Part shown: positions 1 through 9,722 of the stretch, one piece after another | How positions within the stretch are numbered: position 1 is the first letter of the stretch | Layout of the letters: each line of letters opens with the position of its first letter | Assembly (NCBI RefSeq): GCF_001625305.1 | Contig: NW_017803843.1 | Span: 3,281,090-3,345,089 of the forward strand | Direction of reading: 5' to 3' | From: Branchiostoma belcheri | Taxonomy: Eukaryota > Chordata > Leptocardii > Amphioxiformes > Branchiostomatidae | Length of the DNA: 64,000 bases | Notes under the pieces: model-generated | Databases searched by the model: none | What the model was told of the DNA's origin: nothing | Seen by the model: only the letters and a program-made list of their open reading frames with translations | Program-made: the position numbers and the translations under genes

Positions 1-685
1 TTGTATCTGCGACATGCCGTGACTGTAAGCACCCTATGATCTGCTCAACATTTCTGGTTTGATCCAGTCATGAAGCCAGTAGTTTTTAAGAACATTACGA
101 CTTATAAAGACTCATGGCGCGGATATAGCGAGACAGGACCAGTGAAAACATCTCACTCATCCTGCAACGCCATCTAGACCTAGCAGATGGTACTGCAGTT
201 AGTTTGTTTGCGGGGCTGCAGATCGCCAGGACCAGATACACAAAATTACAACTTGCTAAGACATCATCAATCGTGTATACGTACATGTATATGATAGCCT
301 ATGTCTAAATATGTGCAGAGATGGAATGTCTATACCATTGTTCCAATTTCAAAGTCTAGAATGTCTACAGCGCAGTCTCCATTTCTTATTAAGCCCTTTC
401 GCAATTACTAGTGCGCCTGCGCGAATTTGACGTTCGATCCAGAAATTGGAGATAAACAGAGAGATAAACAGAACCGCGGACGCCCTTGTGCCAAGCACCA
501 TCATGTCTGAATTTCCAGCTTACACACGGCGTTACCGGTGGTGACCCGCCTTGGGCTGAGTTCCAACGATGTTCTGGACCTAGTTTGCCAAAAATATCGT
601 GATATCTTTCTCTTCAAGGGGATTTACGGTAGGTTTTTTTGACGATATGCCCTTTCATTTCCAGATCTATAAAGAATATTAATGT
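1..685. other. noncoding stretch downstream of the RTK gene
   Basis: No coding region, RNA gene or clear repeat could be supported here. It lies 3' of the minus-strand receptor kinase gene and should contain its 3' untranslated region. I saw no convincing minus-strand AATAAA signal. Confidence 0.4.
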
Positions 686-3483
686 TTACAAGGTAGTCTC
701 CATTTCAATGACTTCACGTGGAAGCAGCTCCAACAGACTCTGTTCTATCCCGTCTGGAGTCGGTCTTGTAGCAGGTACGTCGCGCCAACACGCCCTCATC
801 AGTCGGTACAGGTCCTCAGGACATCCCGGCGGCCTCGTCATCCGTATGCCTTGCCTCAGAATCCCTACCATCTGAAGAAAACTCAGATGAACCCTGCCAT
901 CGTAGCACGGATCTTGTCCCAGCGTGGCGATCTCCCACAGCAGCACGCCGAAGGACCAGACGTCACTCTGACAGGTGTACTCGCCCGTCTCGATGGACTC
1001 CAGCGCCATCCACTTCAGCGGAAGGAGTTTGTTACATCCGTCATGACTCGCAGAGACGTAATCAGCAGCGGTGTACACGTCTCGTGCCAGCCCAAAGTCA
1101 GCTAACTTCGCCACATCGTCCGCCGTGATCAAAACGTTCCTGGCGGCCACATCGCGATGCACAATGCGCAGACGTTCAAGCTCTCCCAGCGCGCGTGCCA
1201 CGTGCACTGCGTATCGGAGAAAAAGATCAAACAGGGCGGCCTGATCGTCTTCGTCTCTAACCTGTCGAAGGACCCACGAAAGGTCTCCTTTTGGGGAGTA
1301 TTCTAGCAAAATATACTTTTGTTTAGACGTGGTGATTATTCCTAAAAGTTGGACAATGTTTGACCTGCGAACGTCGTGGTCTTTCTCTTCATGTACGACA
1401 ACTAATATAGCTGCTTCCCGATAAAAGTCTCGGTAGGACTGTGCCTCTTCTGCTCGGACTGTCTTTGCAGCCACGACGATATCCCCTTTCGGTGTGCGAA
1501 GCTGCGCTTGTATCACCTGCCCAAATATCCCTTCTCCTATCAGAGGACCAAGAGTAAGATGGTGGATCTTCTTCTCCCAACGTCTGAGCCAGCCCGGTTG
1601 AAGACTCTGTGCTAGGTCCCGCTCCATTCTCCTCAGCTCACGCAGAACTTCGGCTTCATGATCGTCGTTTTTCACGAAGCAGCCAGTCTTGTAGAGCACG
1701 ATTAGTACGGTAACAACTAGGAGTACGGAGCCCAGAGGAACAAGGATTTCGATCAGCGACGTGTCCTGAGCGACGTGAAGCTTGTTACAGTTCCTCCCTC
1801 CCCACGGCGGCACACACGCACAGCTGCCGTCCACGTGGTGACAGGTGGCGTTGTTCTGACAGCTGCAAACCTGCCGGCACCGCCAACCGTACCTGCTTTT
1901 GGGACAGAGTCCGGCGCAGTTCGATCCGTACCAGCCGGCCGTGCAGTTACACCTGCCGTCGCTAGGGCTACAGCTCGCCCCATTTTGGCAGGTACAGGTA
2001 TTTTTACAGTCTTTACCGTACTTGCCCTCCGGACATTGTGTCCGACACCTGGTTCCCGTCCATCCCGGCGGACAGACACAACCAGCCCACCGGTCACAGC
2101 GGGCACCTTGTAGACAATCACACGATTCATCACAGAGTTCGCCTTTACTATTTGATGGGCAGTTGACGTTTAACAAAATTGTTGCAATGAAAACCTTTCC
2201 GCCTTTGTCTCTGGCCCGGCACGTATAGCGACCTTCGTCGTGTAACTGTGCATTGAAAACCATTATGTCTAGTTGATTGACACCTTTACTCATGATTTCA
2301 GATCCATTTGGAAGCCACAACGACAAAGATTCAACATCAAAGTGGTACGCACGACAGTGAAACGTCACGTTGGTGGAAATGTATATACCCCGCAAACCGC
2401 TAGGGGTCGTTGTTGCGGCGATGTCAGGTTTAGGAATGTCACAGGCTACACCTTGCCAGCCGCGTTGACATTTACACGCGCCATTAAACCCGTGGCAGCG
2501 GGCGCCGTTCTTACAGATACAGGTTTTATCGCAGAGAAAGCCGTATTTCCCAATAGGACAACCTTGCGGCTGGATTTCTACGTCTGATGACTGCACGTGT
2601 ACAAGTCTGGTCGGGTCTGGAGGTGTGCTTATTCTGACCGGTTTTCCAAACGGGGGAAACTGGCAGATAAAGCGTTCTGTGCTCTTTGCCGGGAATGTTA
2701 AAGATAGCATGTAGATGAAGTTGAGGTGGCCAGTGAATCGCTCCCTGACGTAGTTCCGAATCAAATCACCCATCGATGTATAAGACAAAATGTGAATAGA
2801 AAATTCAGCATTGCTGCCGTCTGCACGGCAGGACAACTGACGGAACTTCCCGGACCACAGTTGGTCTGCAGCTACTAAATCATTCAGGGAACGTACAACA
2901 ACTATCGTCTGAAATTGACAATTACCGTTTTCTGGGTAGACCAGTGGAATGTTAGTACTAGTTTCCTTTCCATTCCGTTTCCTGGGCAGCTTGTTTAATG
3001 TCCTTCGAGTAGCTAGAATGTCTCCACTATCTGTCTCGGCTTCCACTTCTAAGCCAAACCTGAGTAAAAATTCTCCAGTGTCCTCAGTATCCTCCTTGTG
3101 GGGTTGATGGGAGTTTCACACGTCTCGTTATACACGGGAGGATAGCCCGGGACGTCGGTTACCTGTATCGCCACATTCGTGACTTCTCGGCGACGCCCGA
3201 CGAGAATCTTGATGTTATATTCCGGCTGTACTGACCAGTCCAGGGGGTTGGCGACCACAAGGGCGCACTCCTCGGTCAGAAGGAACCTGTCGTACGGATC
3301 TCCCTCCGCTTTCACACACGGAAGTTCCGCTTTCTGTGTAGCCGGCCAGTGTTCCTCACCGACAACCTCTGTCCCGACTCTGGCATTTTCAGGCACGGAA
3401 ACGTCGAAACCCTCCGCTAATCTGGTCCGACTAAAGACGACGTAGACACTAATCAGAAGAGTGAGTATCAGGTTAACCGCCAT
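686..3483 (-). CDS. intronless receptor tyrosine kinase, cadherin-EGF-Ig-EGF3 type, copy A (frame broken once)
   Basis: Predicted single-pass membrane receptor tyrosine kinase in one uninterrupted exon. The ATG is at 3481-3483 and opens a hydrophobic signal peptide. A cadherin-like domain follows (VPENARVGTEV near its start, VAIQVTDVPGYPPVYN at its end). In the 786-residue downstream frame, starting at 3046, come an EGF-like module (about 163-202), an Ig-like domain (Cys231/Cys276), three EGF-like modules (296-420), a membrane segment (431-453) and a kinase domain (498-776). The kinase has a P-loop GEGIFGQV, Lys528, Glu544, HRDVAARN (630-637), DFG (650-652), activation-loop tyrosines, and WMALES in place of the usual WMAPES, so it looks catalytically competent. 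The two frames are separated by a net 8-base insertion at about 3082-3098, next to a short GGATACTGA/GGACACTGG duplication. Copy B is in frame there. The EGF/Ig/EGF3 order recalls Tie receptors, but there are no FN3 domains and a cadherin repeat is present. Confidence 0.85.
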
Positions 3484-4046
3484 AATTTTGTATATCCATA
3501 CAGAGGGAGGTTACTGACAGTGGCAAACTGTGAACTCACTCTGCAAGTGCACCGGTGACTGACACCATGTAGGCACATAATTATAGTGTAATTATCGCCC
3601 GAGGACATTCCTTTTTTCGCGCTTGTTTTGTACTCACAGCAAGCTTTCCCAGGTTTGACTGGATCTATGTTATTGTTGCTGTCATAGCTTTCACAATACA
3701 AGGGATAATAATTACGTATTTAGATTTTCCCATTTCGGATGACTTTAGATAGCTTCGCAGGATTCTGCTCTCTGCTGCATGCAGCCATGACCTGGTTATG
3801 AGGCATACAGCATCGCTATCAGGTCACAACAGTTGTCAGTTATCAACAGTAGGATGTAATATGGCATACTTTGGATAGAATTTTACACAAGGAAATATGG
3901 ATACAACAAGCGGACACATACGTCTTACTTTGTCCTTGGTTGTAGAGTCGTTAAGTCCATTTACACAACCGGTCGCACCTCCGTACAGTCACCTGTTCAG
4001 GGGACCAACTTTCCCACCCTCAGTCTGAGACACACAGGAGTACAAT
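3484..4046. promoter_or_regulatory. divergent intergenic region between RTK and IGFBP-domain genes, copy A
   Basis: This 563-base spacer separates the start codons of the minus-strand RTK gene and the plus-strand IGFBP-domain gene, so it should hold both promoters. It is nearly identical to the matching spacer of copy B once two insertions there are removed. I saw no specific core-promoter element that I would defend. Confidence 0.4.
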
Positions 4047-4246
4047 ATGGCACTCGTGAGTCTGTTCCTCCTCCTGTTGGCGGTGCACCGGTCCGCTTCC
4101 CTGTCCATCGCCTGTCTGGTGAGCCCCGGGTCCCTCACCAACCCGTGCCCCGCGCCTCCCACCGACTGTGAGCTGGTCACCAGCATGTGTGGCTGTCAGG
4201 TGTGCGCCGGCCTGGAGGGGGAGTCCTGCGGAAACGGTCACCCGGG
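4047..4246 (+). CDS. IGFBP-domain secreted protein, exon 1 only, copy A (truncated by gap)
   Basis: First coding exon of the same gene as at 7045-8161. It encodes a signal peptide (MALVSLFLLLLAVHRSAS) and the first part of an insulin-like growth factor binding domain, including MCGCQVCAGLEGESCG. The exon ends after CCG GG at a GTGGGC donor (4247). Five full repeat units carrying exon-2-like starts follow, and the sequence then enters a run of 20 N, so the true exon 2 is missing from this copy. Exon 1 differs from copy B only at a few silent positions, which argues for an allele or a very young duplicate. Confidence 0.75.
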
Positions 4247-4303
4247 GTGGGCGGCTACCTTCTACGGTTTTGTTTTTTAGTTGGTTGGTCTGCGTACGTA
4301 CAG

Positions 4304-4525
4304 GTGTGCTAGCCGCCTGACGTGTGTGTTCCCTCCGTACGTACAGGTGTGCTAGCGGCCTAACGTGTGTTCCCTCCGTACGTACAGGTGTGCTAGCGGC
4401 CTAACGTATGTGTTCCCTCCGTACGTACAGGTGTGCTAGCGGCCTAACGTGCGTGTTCCCTCCGTACGTACAGGTGTGCTAGCGGCCTAACGTGTGTGTT
4501 CCCTCCGTACGTACAGGTGTGCTAG
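4304..4525 (+). repeat. splice-acceptor minisatellite, copy A, cut by gap
   Basis: Five complete units (starts 4304, 4347, 4388, 4431, 4474; lengths 43, 41, 43, 43, 43) and the start of a sixth at 4517. Each unit begins GTGTGCTAGC and ends GTACGTACAG. The array is the same as the longer one at 7302-8016 and stops at the N run. Confidence 0.9.
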
Positions 4526-4545
4526 NNNNNNNNNNNNNNNNNNNN
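4526..4545. other. assembly gap of 20 N
   Basis: A run of exactly 20 N joins the middle of the minisatellite to the middle of an RTK Ig domain in the opposite gene. Gene order does not continue across it, so it is a scaffold join of unknown length rather than a measured gap. Confidence 0.95.
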
Positions 4546-5720
4546 TTTGGAAGCCACAACGACAAAGATTCAACATCAATGTGGTACGCACGACAGTGAA
4601 ACGTCACGTTGGTGGAAATGTAGATGCCCCGCAAACCGCTAGGGGTCGTTGTTGCGGCGATGTCAGGTTTAGGAATGTCACAGGCTACACCTTGCCAGCC
4701 GTGTTGACATTTACACGCGCCGTTAAACGCGTGGCAGCGGGCACCGTTCTTACAGATACAGGTTTTATCGCAGAGAAAGCCGTATTTCCCAATAGGACAA
4801 CCTTGCGGCTGGATTTCTACGTCTGATGACTGCACGTGTACAAGTCTGGTCGGGTTTGGAGGTGTGCTTATTCTGACCGGTTTTCCAAACGGGGGAAACT
4901 GGCAGATAAAGCGTTCTGTGCTCTTTGCCGGGAATGTTAAAGATAGCATGTAGATAAAGTTGAGGTGGCCAGTGAATCGCTCCCTGACGTAGTTCCGAAT
5001 CAAATCACCCATCGATGTATAAGACAAAATGTGAATAGAAAATTCAGCATTGCTGCCGTCTGCACGGCAGGACAACTGACGGAACTTCCCGGACCACAGT
5101 TGGTCTGCAGCTACTAAATCATTCAGGGAACGTACAACAACTATCGTCTGAAATTGACAATTACCGTTTTCTGGGTAGACCAGTGGAATGTTAGTACTAG
5201 TTTCCTTTCCATTCCGTTTCCTGGGCAGCTTGTTTAATGTCCTTCGAGTAGCTAGAATGTCTCCACTATCTGTCTCGGCTTCCACTTCTAAGCCAAACCT
5301 GAATAAAAATTCTCCAGTGTCCTTACCGGTGGGGTTGATGGGAGTTTCACACGTCTCGTTATACACGGGAGGATAGCCCGGGACGTCGGTTACCTGTATC
5401 GCCACATTCGTGACTTCTCGGCGACGCCCGACGAGAATCTTGATGTTATATTCCGGCTGTACTGACCAGTCCAGGGGGTTGGCGACCACAAGGGCGCACT
5501 CCTCAGTCAGAAGGAACCTGTCGTACGGATCTCCCTCCGCTTTCACACACGGAAGTTCCGCTTTCTGTGTAGCCGGCCAGTGTTCCTCACCGACAACCTC
5601 TGTCCCGACTCTGGCATTTTCAGGCACGGAAACGTCGAAGCTGCGCCCCTCCGCTAATCTGGTCCGACTAAAGACGACGTAGACACTAATCAGAAGAGTA
5701 ACGTACCAGGTTAACCGCCA
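4546..5720 (-). pseudogene. receptor tyrosine kinase copy B, kinase half missing, start frame shifted
   Basis: Near-identical to copy A over the cadherin-like domain, the unassigned N-terminal region, the first EGF and the beginning of the Ig domain. It is then cut by the N run, so the remaining EGFs, membrane segment and kinase are absent. Copy B is in frame through INPTGKDTGEF, where copy A is broken. It has one extra base in the signal peptide just after the ATG at about 5718-5720 (MAVNL, then a stop within a few codons). It also has a 6-base in-frame insertion near 5640 and scattered substitutions, for example Phe to Ile in the Ig domain. It may be the other allele of copy A rather than a second gene; calling it a pseudogene applies only if the assembly is correct. 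Confidence 0.6.
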
Positions 5721-5856
5721 TTATTTTGTATATCCATACAGAGGGAGGTTACTGACAGTGGCAAACTGTGAAGTCACTCTGCAAGTGCACCGGTGACTGA
5801 CACCATGTAGGCACATAATTATACTGTAATTATCGCCCGAGGACATTCCCTTTTTA

Positions 5857-6489
5857 CCTCTATGAAAAATGGAGGTATTGTTTTTGGCGTGTCTGTCTGT
5901 ATGTATGTATGTATGTATGTATGTGTGTGTGTGTGTCTGTGTGTGTTTCCGCAACTTTGTGGTCAGCATAACTTCAGAACGCCTTTATGGATTATGATCA
6001 TATTTGGTATGTTGGTAAGTCTTAGGAAGACAAACGTCAAGGTCAAATATGGGCCTCCTGGTGGATGACCTTGGTACTGCAGCAGAACTTCTGGTTTTTG
6101 TATCTTTTGTCCTGAACATGCTATGGTCTTGATGTTTTGGTGACAGATAGCTTTTCCTGTCAGGAATAAGTGGTGTGAGTTTGGTCCCCATAGCAGCTTG
6201 TTCTGGAACTGCAAGGCACTTTCTGGTGAAATGTTTAAAAGCCAATAAGTCCAGATAGGGTAATAGGAACAACATATTTTCATAATTTTTGGTATGTAGG
6301 TAGCTGAGAGAGAGATGTACATGATTAAATGCAAATTATGCAAATGAGGACTTTATTTGCATAATTAATGAGGAAATTCTATAATTACAGTGTTTTACAT
6401 TATACTACTTTCATACATGTGGAACATCAACAGATACTAATTATGCAAATGCTGACCTAATTTGCATAATTTATGCAAAAATTCTATGA
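5857..6489. mobile_element. non-autonomous element inserted in copy B only
   Basis: About 630 bases that copy A lacks. Copy A runs from ACATTCCTTTTTTCGCGC without interruption at 3609-3625, while copy B has this block between the two halves, with a run of T on both sides that may be the target duplication. The left end holds a short hairpin (ACCTC...GGAGGT), then TATG and GT microsatellites. The right end is AT-rich, with several ATGCAAAT-like words in both orientations. I see no transposase and no clear long terminal inverted repeats, so the class is unknown. The filled and empty sites make the insertion itself well supported. Confidence 0.7.
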
Positions 6490-7044
6490 TTTTTCGCGCT
6501 TGTTTTGTACTCACAGCAAGCTTTCCCAGGTTTGACTAGATCTAGGTTAGTAGTATTGTTGCCGTCATAGGTTTCACAATACAATGGATAATAATTACGT
6601 ATTTAGATTTTCCCATTTCGGATGACTTTAGATAGCTTCGCAGGATTCTGCTCTCTGCTGCAGCCATGACCTGGCTAGGAGGCATACAGCATCGCTATCC
6701 GGTCACACAAGCTGTCAGTTATCAACAGTAGGATATAATATGGCATACTTTGGATAGAATTTCACACAAGGAAATATGGATACAAGAAGCGGACACATAC
6801 GTCTTACTTTGTGCTTGGTTGTTAAGTCCATTTACATTATCCTTCGGCAATCTATGGATACGTAGTGGCATTAGAGGCAAGCAGGGTTTTATCACATAGC
6901 GGTGATCAGAATTGTACAGCCGCTATATCAGTAGAATGTTTCATCTTCATGCAAATAATCCCACAACCGGTAGCACCTCCGTACAGTCACCTGTTCAGGG
7001 GACCAACTTTCCCACCCTCAGTCTGAGACACACAGGAGTACAAT
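6490..7044. promoter_or_regulatory. upstream region of the IGFBP-domain gene, copy B
   Basis: Matches 3620-4046 of copy A closely, but carries an extra block of about 120 bases around 6838-6960 that copy A lacks. Together with the element at 5857-6489, this lengthens the divergent spacer to about 1.3 kb. Confidence 0.4.
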
Positions 7045-8161
7045 ATGGCGCTCGTGAGTCTGTTCCTCCTTTTGTTGGCGGTGCACCGGTCCGCTTCCCT
7101 GTCCATCGCCTGTCTGGTGAGCCCCGGGTCCCTCACCAACCCGTGCCCCGCGCCTCCCACCGACTGTGAGCTGGTCACCAGCATGTGTGGCTGTCAGGTG
7201 TGCGCCGGCCTGGAGGGGGAGTCCTGCGGAAACGGTCACCCGGGGTGGGCGGCTACCTTCTACGTTTTTGTTTTTTGGTTGGTTGGTCTGCGTACGTACA
7301 GGTGTGCTAGCGGCCTAACGTGTGTGCTCCCTCCGTACGTACAGGTGTGCTAGCGGCCTGACGTGTGTGTTCCCTCCGTACGTACAGGTGTGCTAGCGGC
7401 CTAACGTGCGTGTTCCCCCCATACGTACAGGTGTGCTAGCGGCCTAACGTGCGTGTTCCCTCCGTACGTACAGGTGTGCTAGCGGCCTGACGTGTTCCCT
7501 CCGTACGTACAGGTGTGCTAGCGGCCTAACATGTTCCCTCCGTACGTACAGGTGTGCTAGCGGCCTAACGTGCGTGTTCCCTCCGTACGTACAGGTGTGC
7601 TAGCGGCCTGACGTGTGTGTTCCCTCCGTACGTACAGGTGTGCTAGCGGCCTAACGTGTGTGTTCCCTCCGTACGTACAGGTGTGCTAGCCACCTGACGC
7701 GTTCCCTCCGTACGTACAGGTGTGCTAGCGGCCTAACGTGTGTGTTCCCTCCGTACGTACAGGTGTGCTAGCGGCCTAACGTGTGTGTTCCCTCCGTACG
7801 TACAGGTGTGCTAGCGGCCTACCGTGTGTGTTCCCTCCGTACGTACAGGTGTGCTAGCGGCCTGACGTGTTCCCTCCGTACGTACAGGTGTGCTAGCGGC
7901 CTAACGTGTGTGTTCCCTCCGTACGTACAGGTGTGCTAGCGGCCTGACGTGCGTGTTCCCTCCGTACGTACAGGTGTGCTAGCGGCCTGACGTGTGTGTT
8001 CCCTCCGTACGTACAGGTGTGCTAGCGGCCTAACGTGTGTGTTCCCCACCTGCGAGGAGACCGTGCAGGAGTATGTCCAACCTGACGGGACCGTCCTCCA
8101 GGCCATCTCGCCCTGCCTGTGGACCTGGCGCCCGGGAACCTGCCAGACCCGCTCCGCTTAA
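7045..8161 (+). CDS. single IGFBP-domain secreted protein, copy B, two exons
   Basis: Exons 7045-7244 and 8017-8161 join at codon phase 2 (CCG GG + G TGT) to give 114 residues. A signal peptide is followed by one insulin-like growth factor binding N-domain. Visible family features are CPAPPTDC, MCGCQVCAGLEGESCG and, across the splice, CGNGHPGCASGLTC, which has the family spacing C-G-x5-C-A-x-G-L-x-C. The protein has 12 cysteines, the number typical of IGFBP N-domains. There is no thyroglobulin C-domain, so it resembles the short single-domain IGFBP-like proteins of invertebrates. The stop is TAA at 8159-8161. A GTAACG donor-like site at 8164 and a strong acceptor ending at 8412 suggest a 3' UTR intron. 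The role in binding insulin-like ligands is inferred from the family. Confidence 0.8.
7302..8016 (+). repeat. minisatellite made of 17 tandem copies of a 3' splice site plus exon start
   Basis: Seventeen units of 43 bases (13) or 39 bases (4). Starts: 7302, 7345, 7388, 7431, 7474, 7513, 7552, 7595, 7638, 7681, 7720, 7763, 7806, 7849, 7888, 7931, 7974; the genuine exon 2 begins at 8017 as the eighteenth repeat. Each unit has GTGTGCTAGCGGC, then CTAAC or CTGAC (branch-point-like), TTCCCTCC (pyrimidine tract) and TACGTACAG (acceptor). The 39-base units lack one GTGT. The array fills nearly all of the 772-base intron. Confidence 0.95.
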
Positions 8162-8163
8162 CG

Positions 8164-8165
8164 GT

Positions 8166-8200
<35 letters not shown>

Positions 8201-8320
8201 TAGTGTGTGCGCGTGTGTGTGTGCGCGAATGTTCGCGTGTGTGTGTCTGTGTGCGTTAGTGTGTGCGTGTGTGTGCGCGAATGTTCATGTCTTTACGTAC
8301 ATATATATATATATATATAC
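8164..8320 (+). repeat. GT-rich and AT microsatellites
   Basis: A long (GT)n tract with interruptions covers about 8167-8285 and an (AT)n tract about 8301-8320, just after the IGFBP stop codon. Confidence 0.85.
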
Positions 8321-8412
8321 TACACTATATATGCAAATGGATTCATGCGATTTTCGTTCAATATTTTACAGTTTTTTCCTTCTCTCTTTTTTTTCTCTTT
8401 TTTCCCCTTCAG

Positions 8413-8493
8413 GTTAGGCATACAGCATGAGGGAACGCGCTGCTTACTGGAAGAACCCGGAGAGAAAGAAGACTGGCGTTCGGTTTTAATAAA
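8413..8493 (+). other. possible 3' UTR exon with polyadenylation signal
   Basis: A long T/C-rich tract ends in TTCCCCTTCAG at 8412, a strong acceptor, and AATAAA follows at 8488-8493. With the donor-like GTAACG at 8164 this would make a 3' UTR exon of the IGFBP-domain gene. No transcript evidence is available. Confidence 0.35.
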
Positions 8494-9627
8494 TCTGCTC
8501 ATAGCGCCGGTGATGACGTTTTCTTAAGAGTAGCAGTTCTTGCTTTAGCCTCGAGCGTTACCATTCTCCACAGGCGGGCTTTACCGATCTCAGTCTTCCT
8601 AAACATAGACCGCCTCTGTCCCCTGACATGCCATATTTCCATCCGGGCTTTTTAATATCATTGTTGTCCTGTCAATGGCTACAGTAGTGAATAAGGTTAA
8701 ACACAGGTGGCAGGTACATGTTAAGCAGACGGAATGGTAATGTACTGTTACGACATTGGTCCACGGAACCACAACAAAGGCGTGATACAAAAACAAGGAA
8801 TGGAAGTCTTTCAAGTCACACGCTACTTACAAAAAGCGATAATTCCTGTAGACCCTCCAAACGTAATGGCCCGAATCACATTAAGCCCTGTCGGCACTCG
8901 AACTCTATTACCGTTATACAGTCTAACGTGAAAGCTTTCTCTGGGTAGTGTACACACAGTCGGAGCTAACGTTCGTGTAAACACACGGGCATTACTTGAC
9001 GGCCTTGGTCGTGATTTGAACAGACACAGAATCTTTATACGCCATTTCAACTCTCCTTTCCTCCATCAATTTTAACCCTAGGTGTGTCAAGTTCGATGAG
9101 AACAAGACCCTGGTAGTTTGAAGGTCAAGGGCAGTTTTTGGAGTTGTTGGTTGTGCCTTTCATCAAAGTCAACACGTGTTTCCTGTAATCACTAAGCCTC
9201 AGACGTACTTGAGGTCTTTTAGTCAAAATCTGCATCACAGGATCGACCGTTCCAAATCCCGTAACACAATCGCAGCAGCTCACACTCCTGTACGTCTACA
9301 AGATGGATATCGGGTGCTGGGACATCAACCCCCAAAACGTGTTCTCAAAATCCCCAAACGAGACAGACGCTTAAACATCAACATGCGTCAAGCTCATAAA
9401 AACCTCCACTCCTTATGTAAATAATTTTCTTTCACAAGTCGTGGTCTGATACCTCCCAAAACACCGAGTCTTTCAAGCTTCGCGTGTAACTGGACGGCTG
9501 AGTGCCGCCACACAAACCTGGCCATTAGACCTGGCAGGACCTGTCAGCCCTTACTAAGTTCACTTTTTTGTCGTAGGGTTTTCAGAGAAGCAATGGCAGA
9601 ACCGATAAACTTCTCCGTTACCAGACA

Positions 9628-9722
9628 GCTTAATTTTGTACGACAATTTACGACTGTCCCACGAATGCACTCAATATGCCGTTGTAAATCTGTCGTGCGA
9701 CAGGTGTGACCTGGTCCTTAAT
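9628..9722 (-). repeat. dispersed GTACGACA/GGGACAGTCGT repeat, member 1
   Basis: On the minus strand it reads CCTGTCGCACGACAG, a spacer, GTGGGACAGTCGTAAATTGT, then CGTACAAAATTAAG. The same order of words occurs at 46014-46190 and 61713-61870, and partly at 55675-55790. Partly self-complementary words suggest a MITE-like element. Confidence 0.5.

Noticed and set aside
5300-5330. GTAAGG...TTCAG in RTK copy B as a 28-base intron
   Set aside because: Too short to splice, and the frame is open through it.
7302-8016. Regular direct repeats resembling a CRISPR array
   Set aside because: There are no spacers: units are contiguous, and the setting is a eukaryotic intron.
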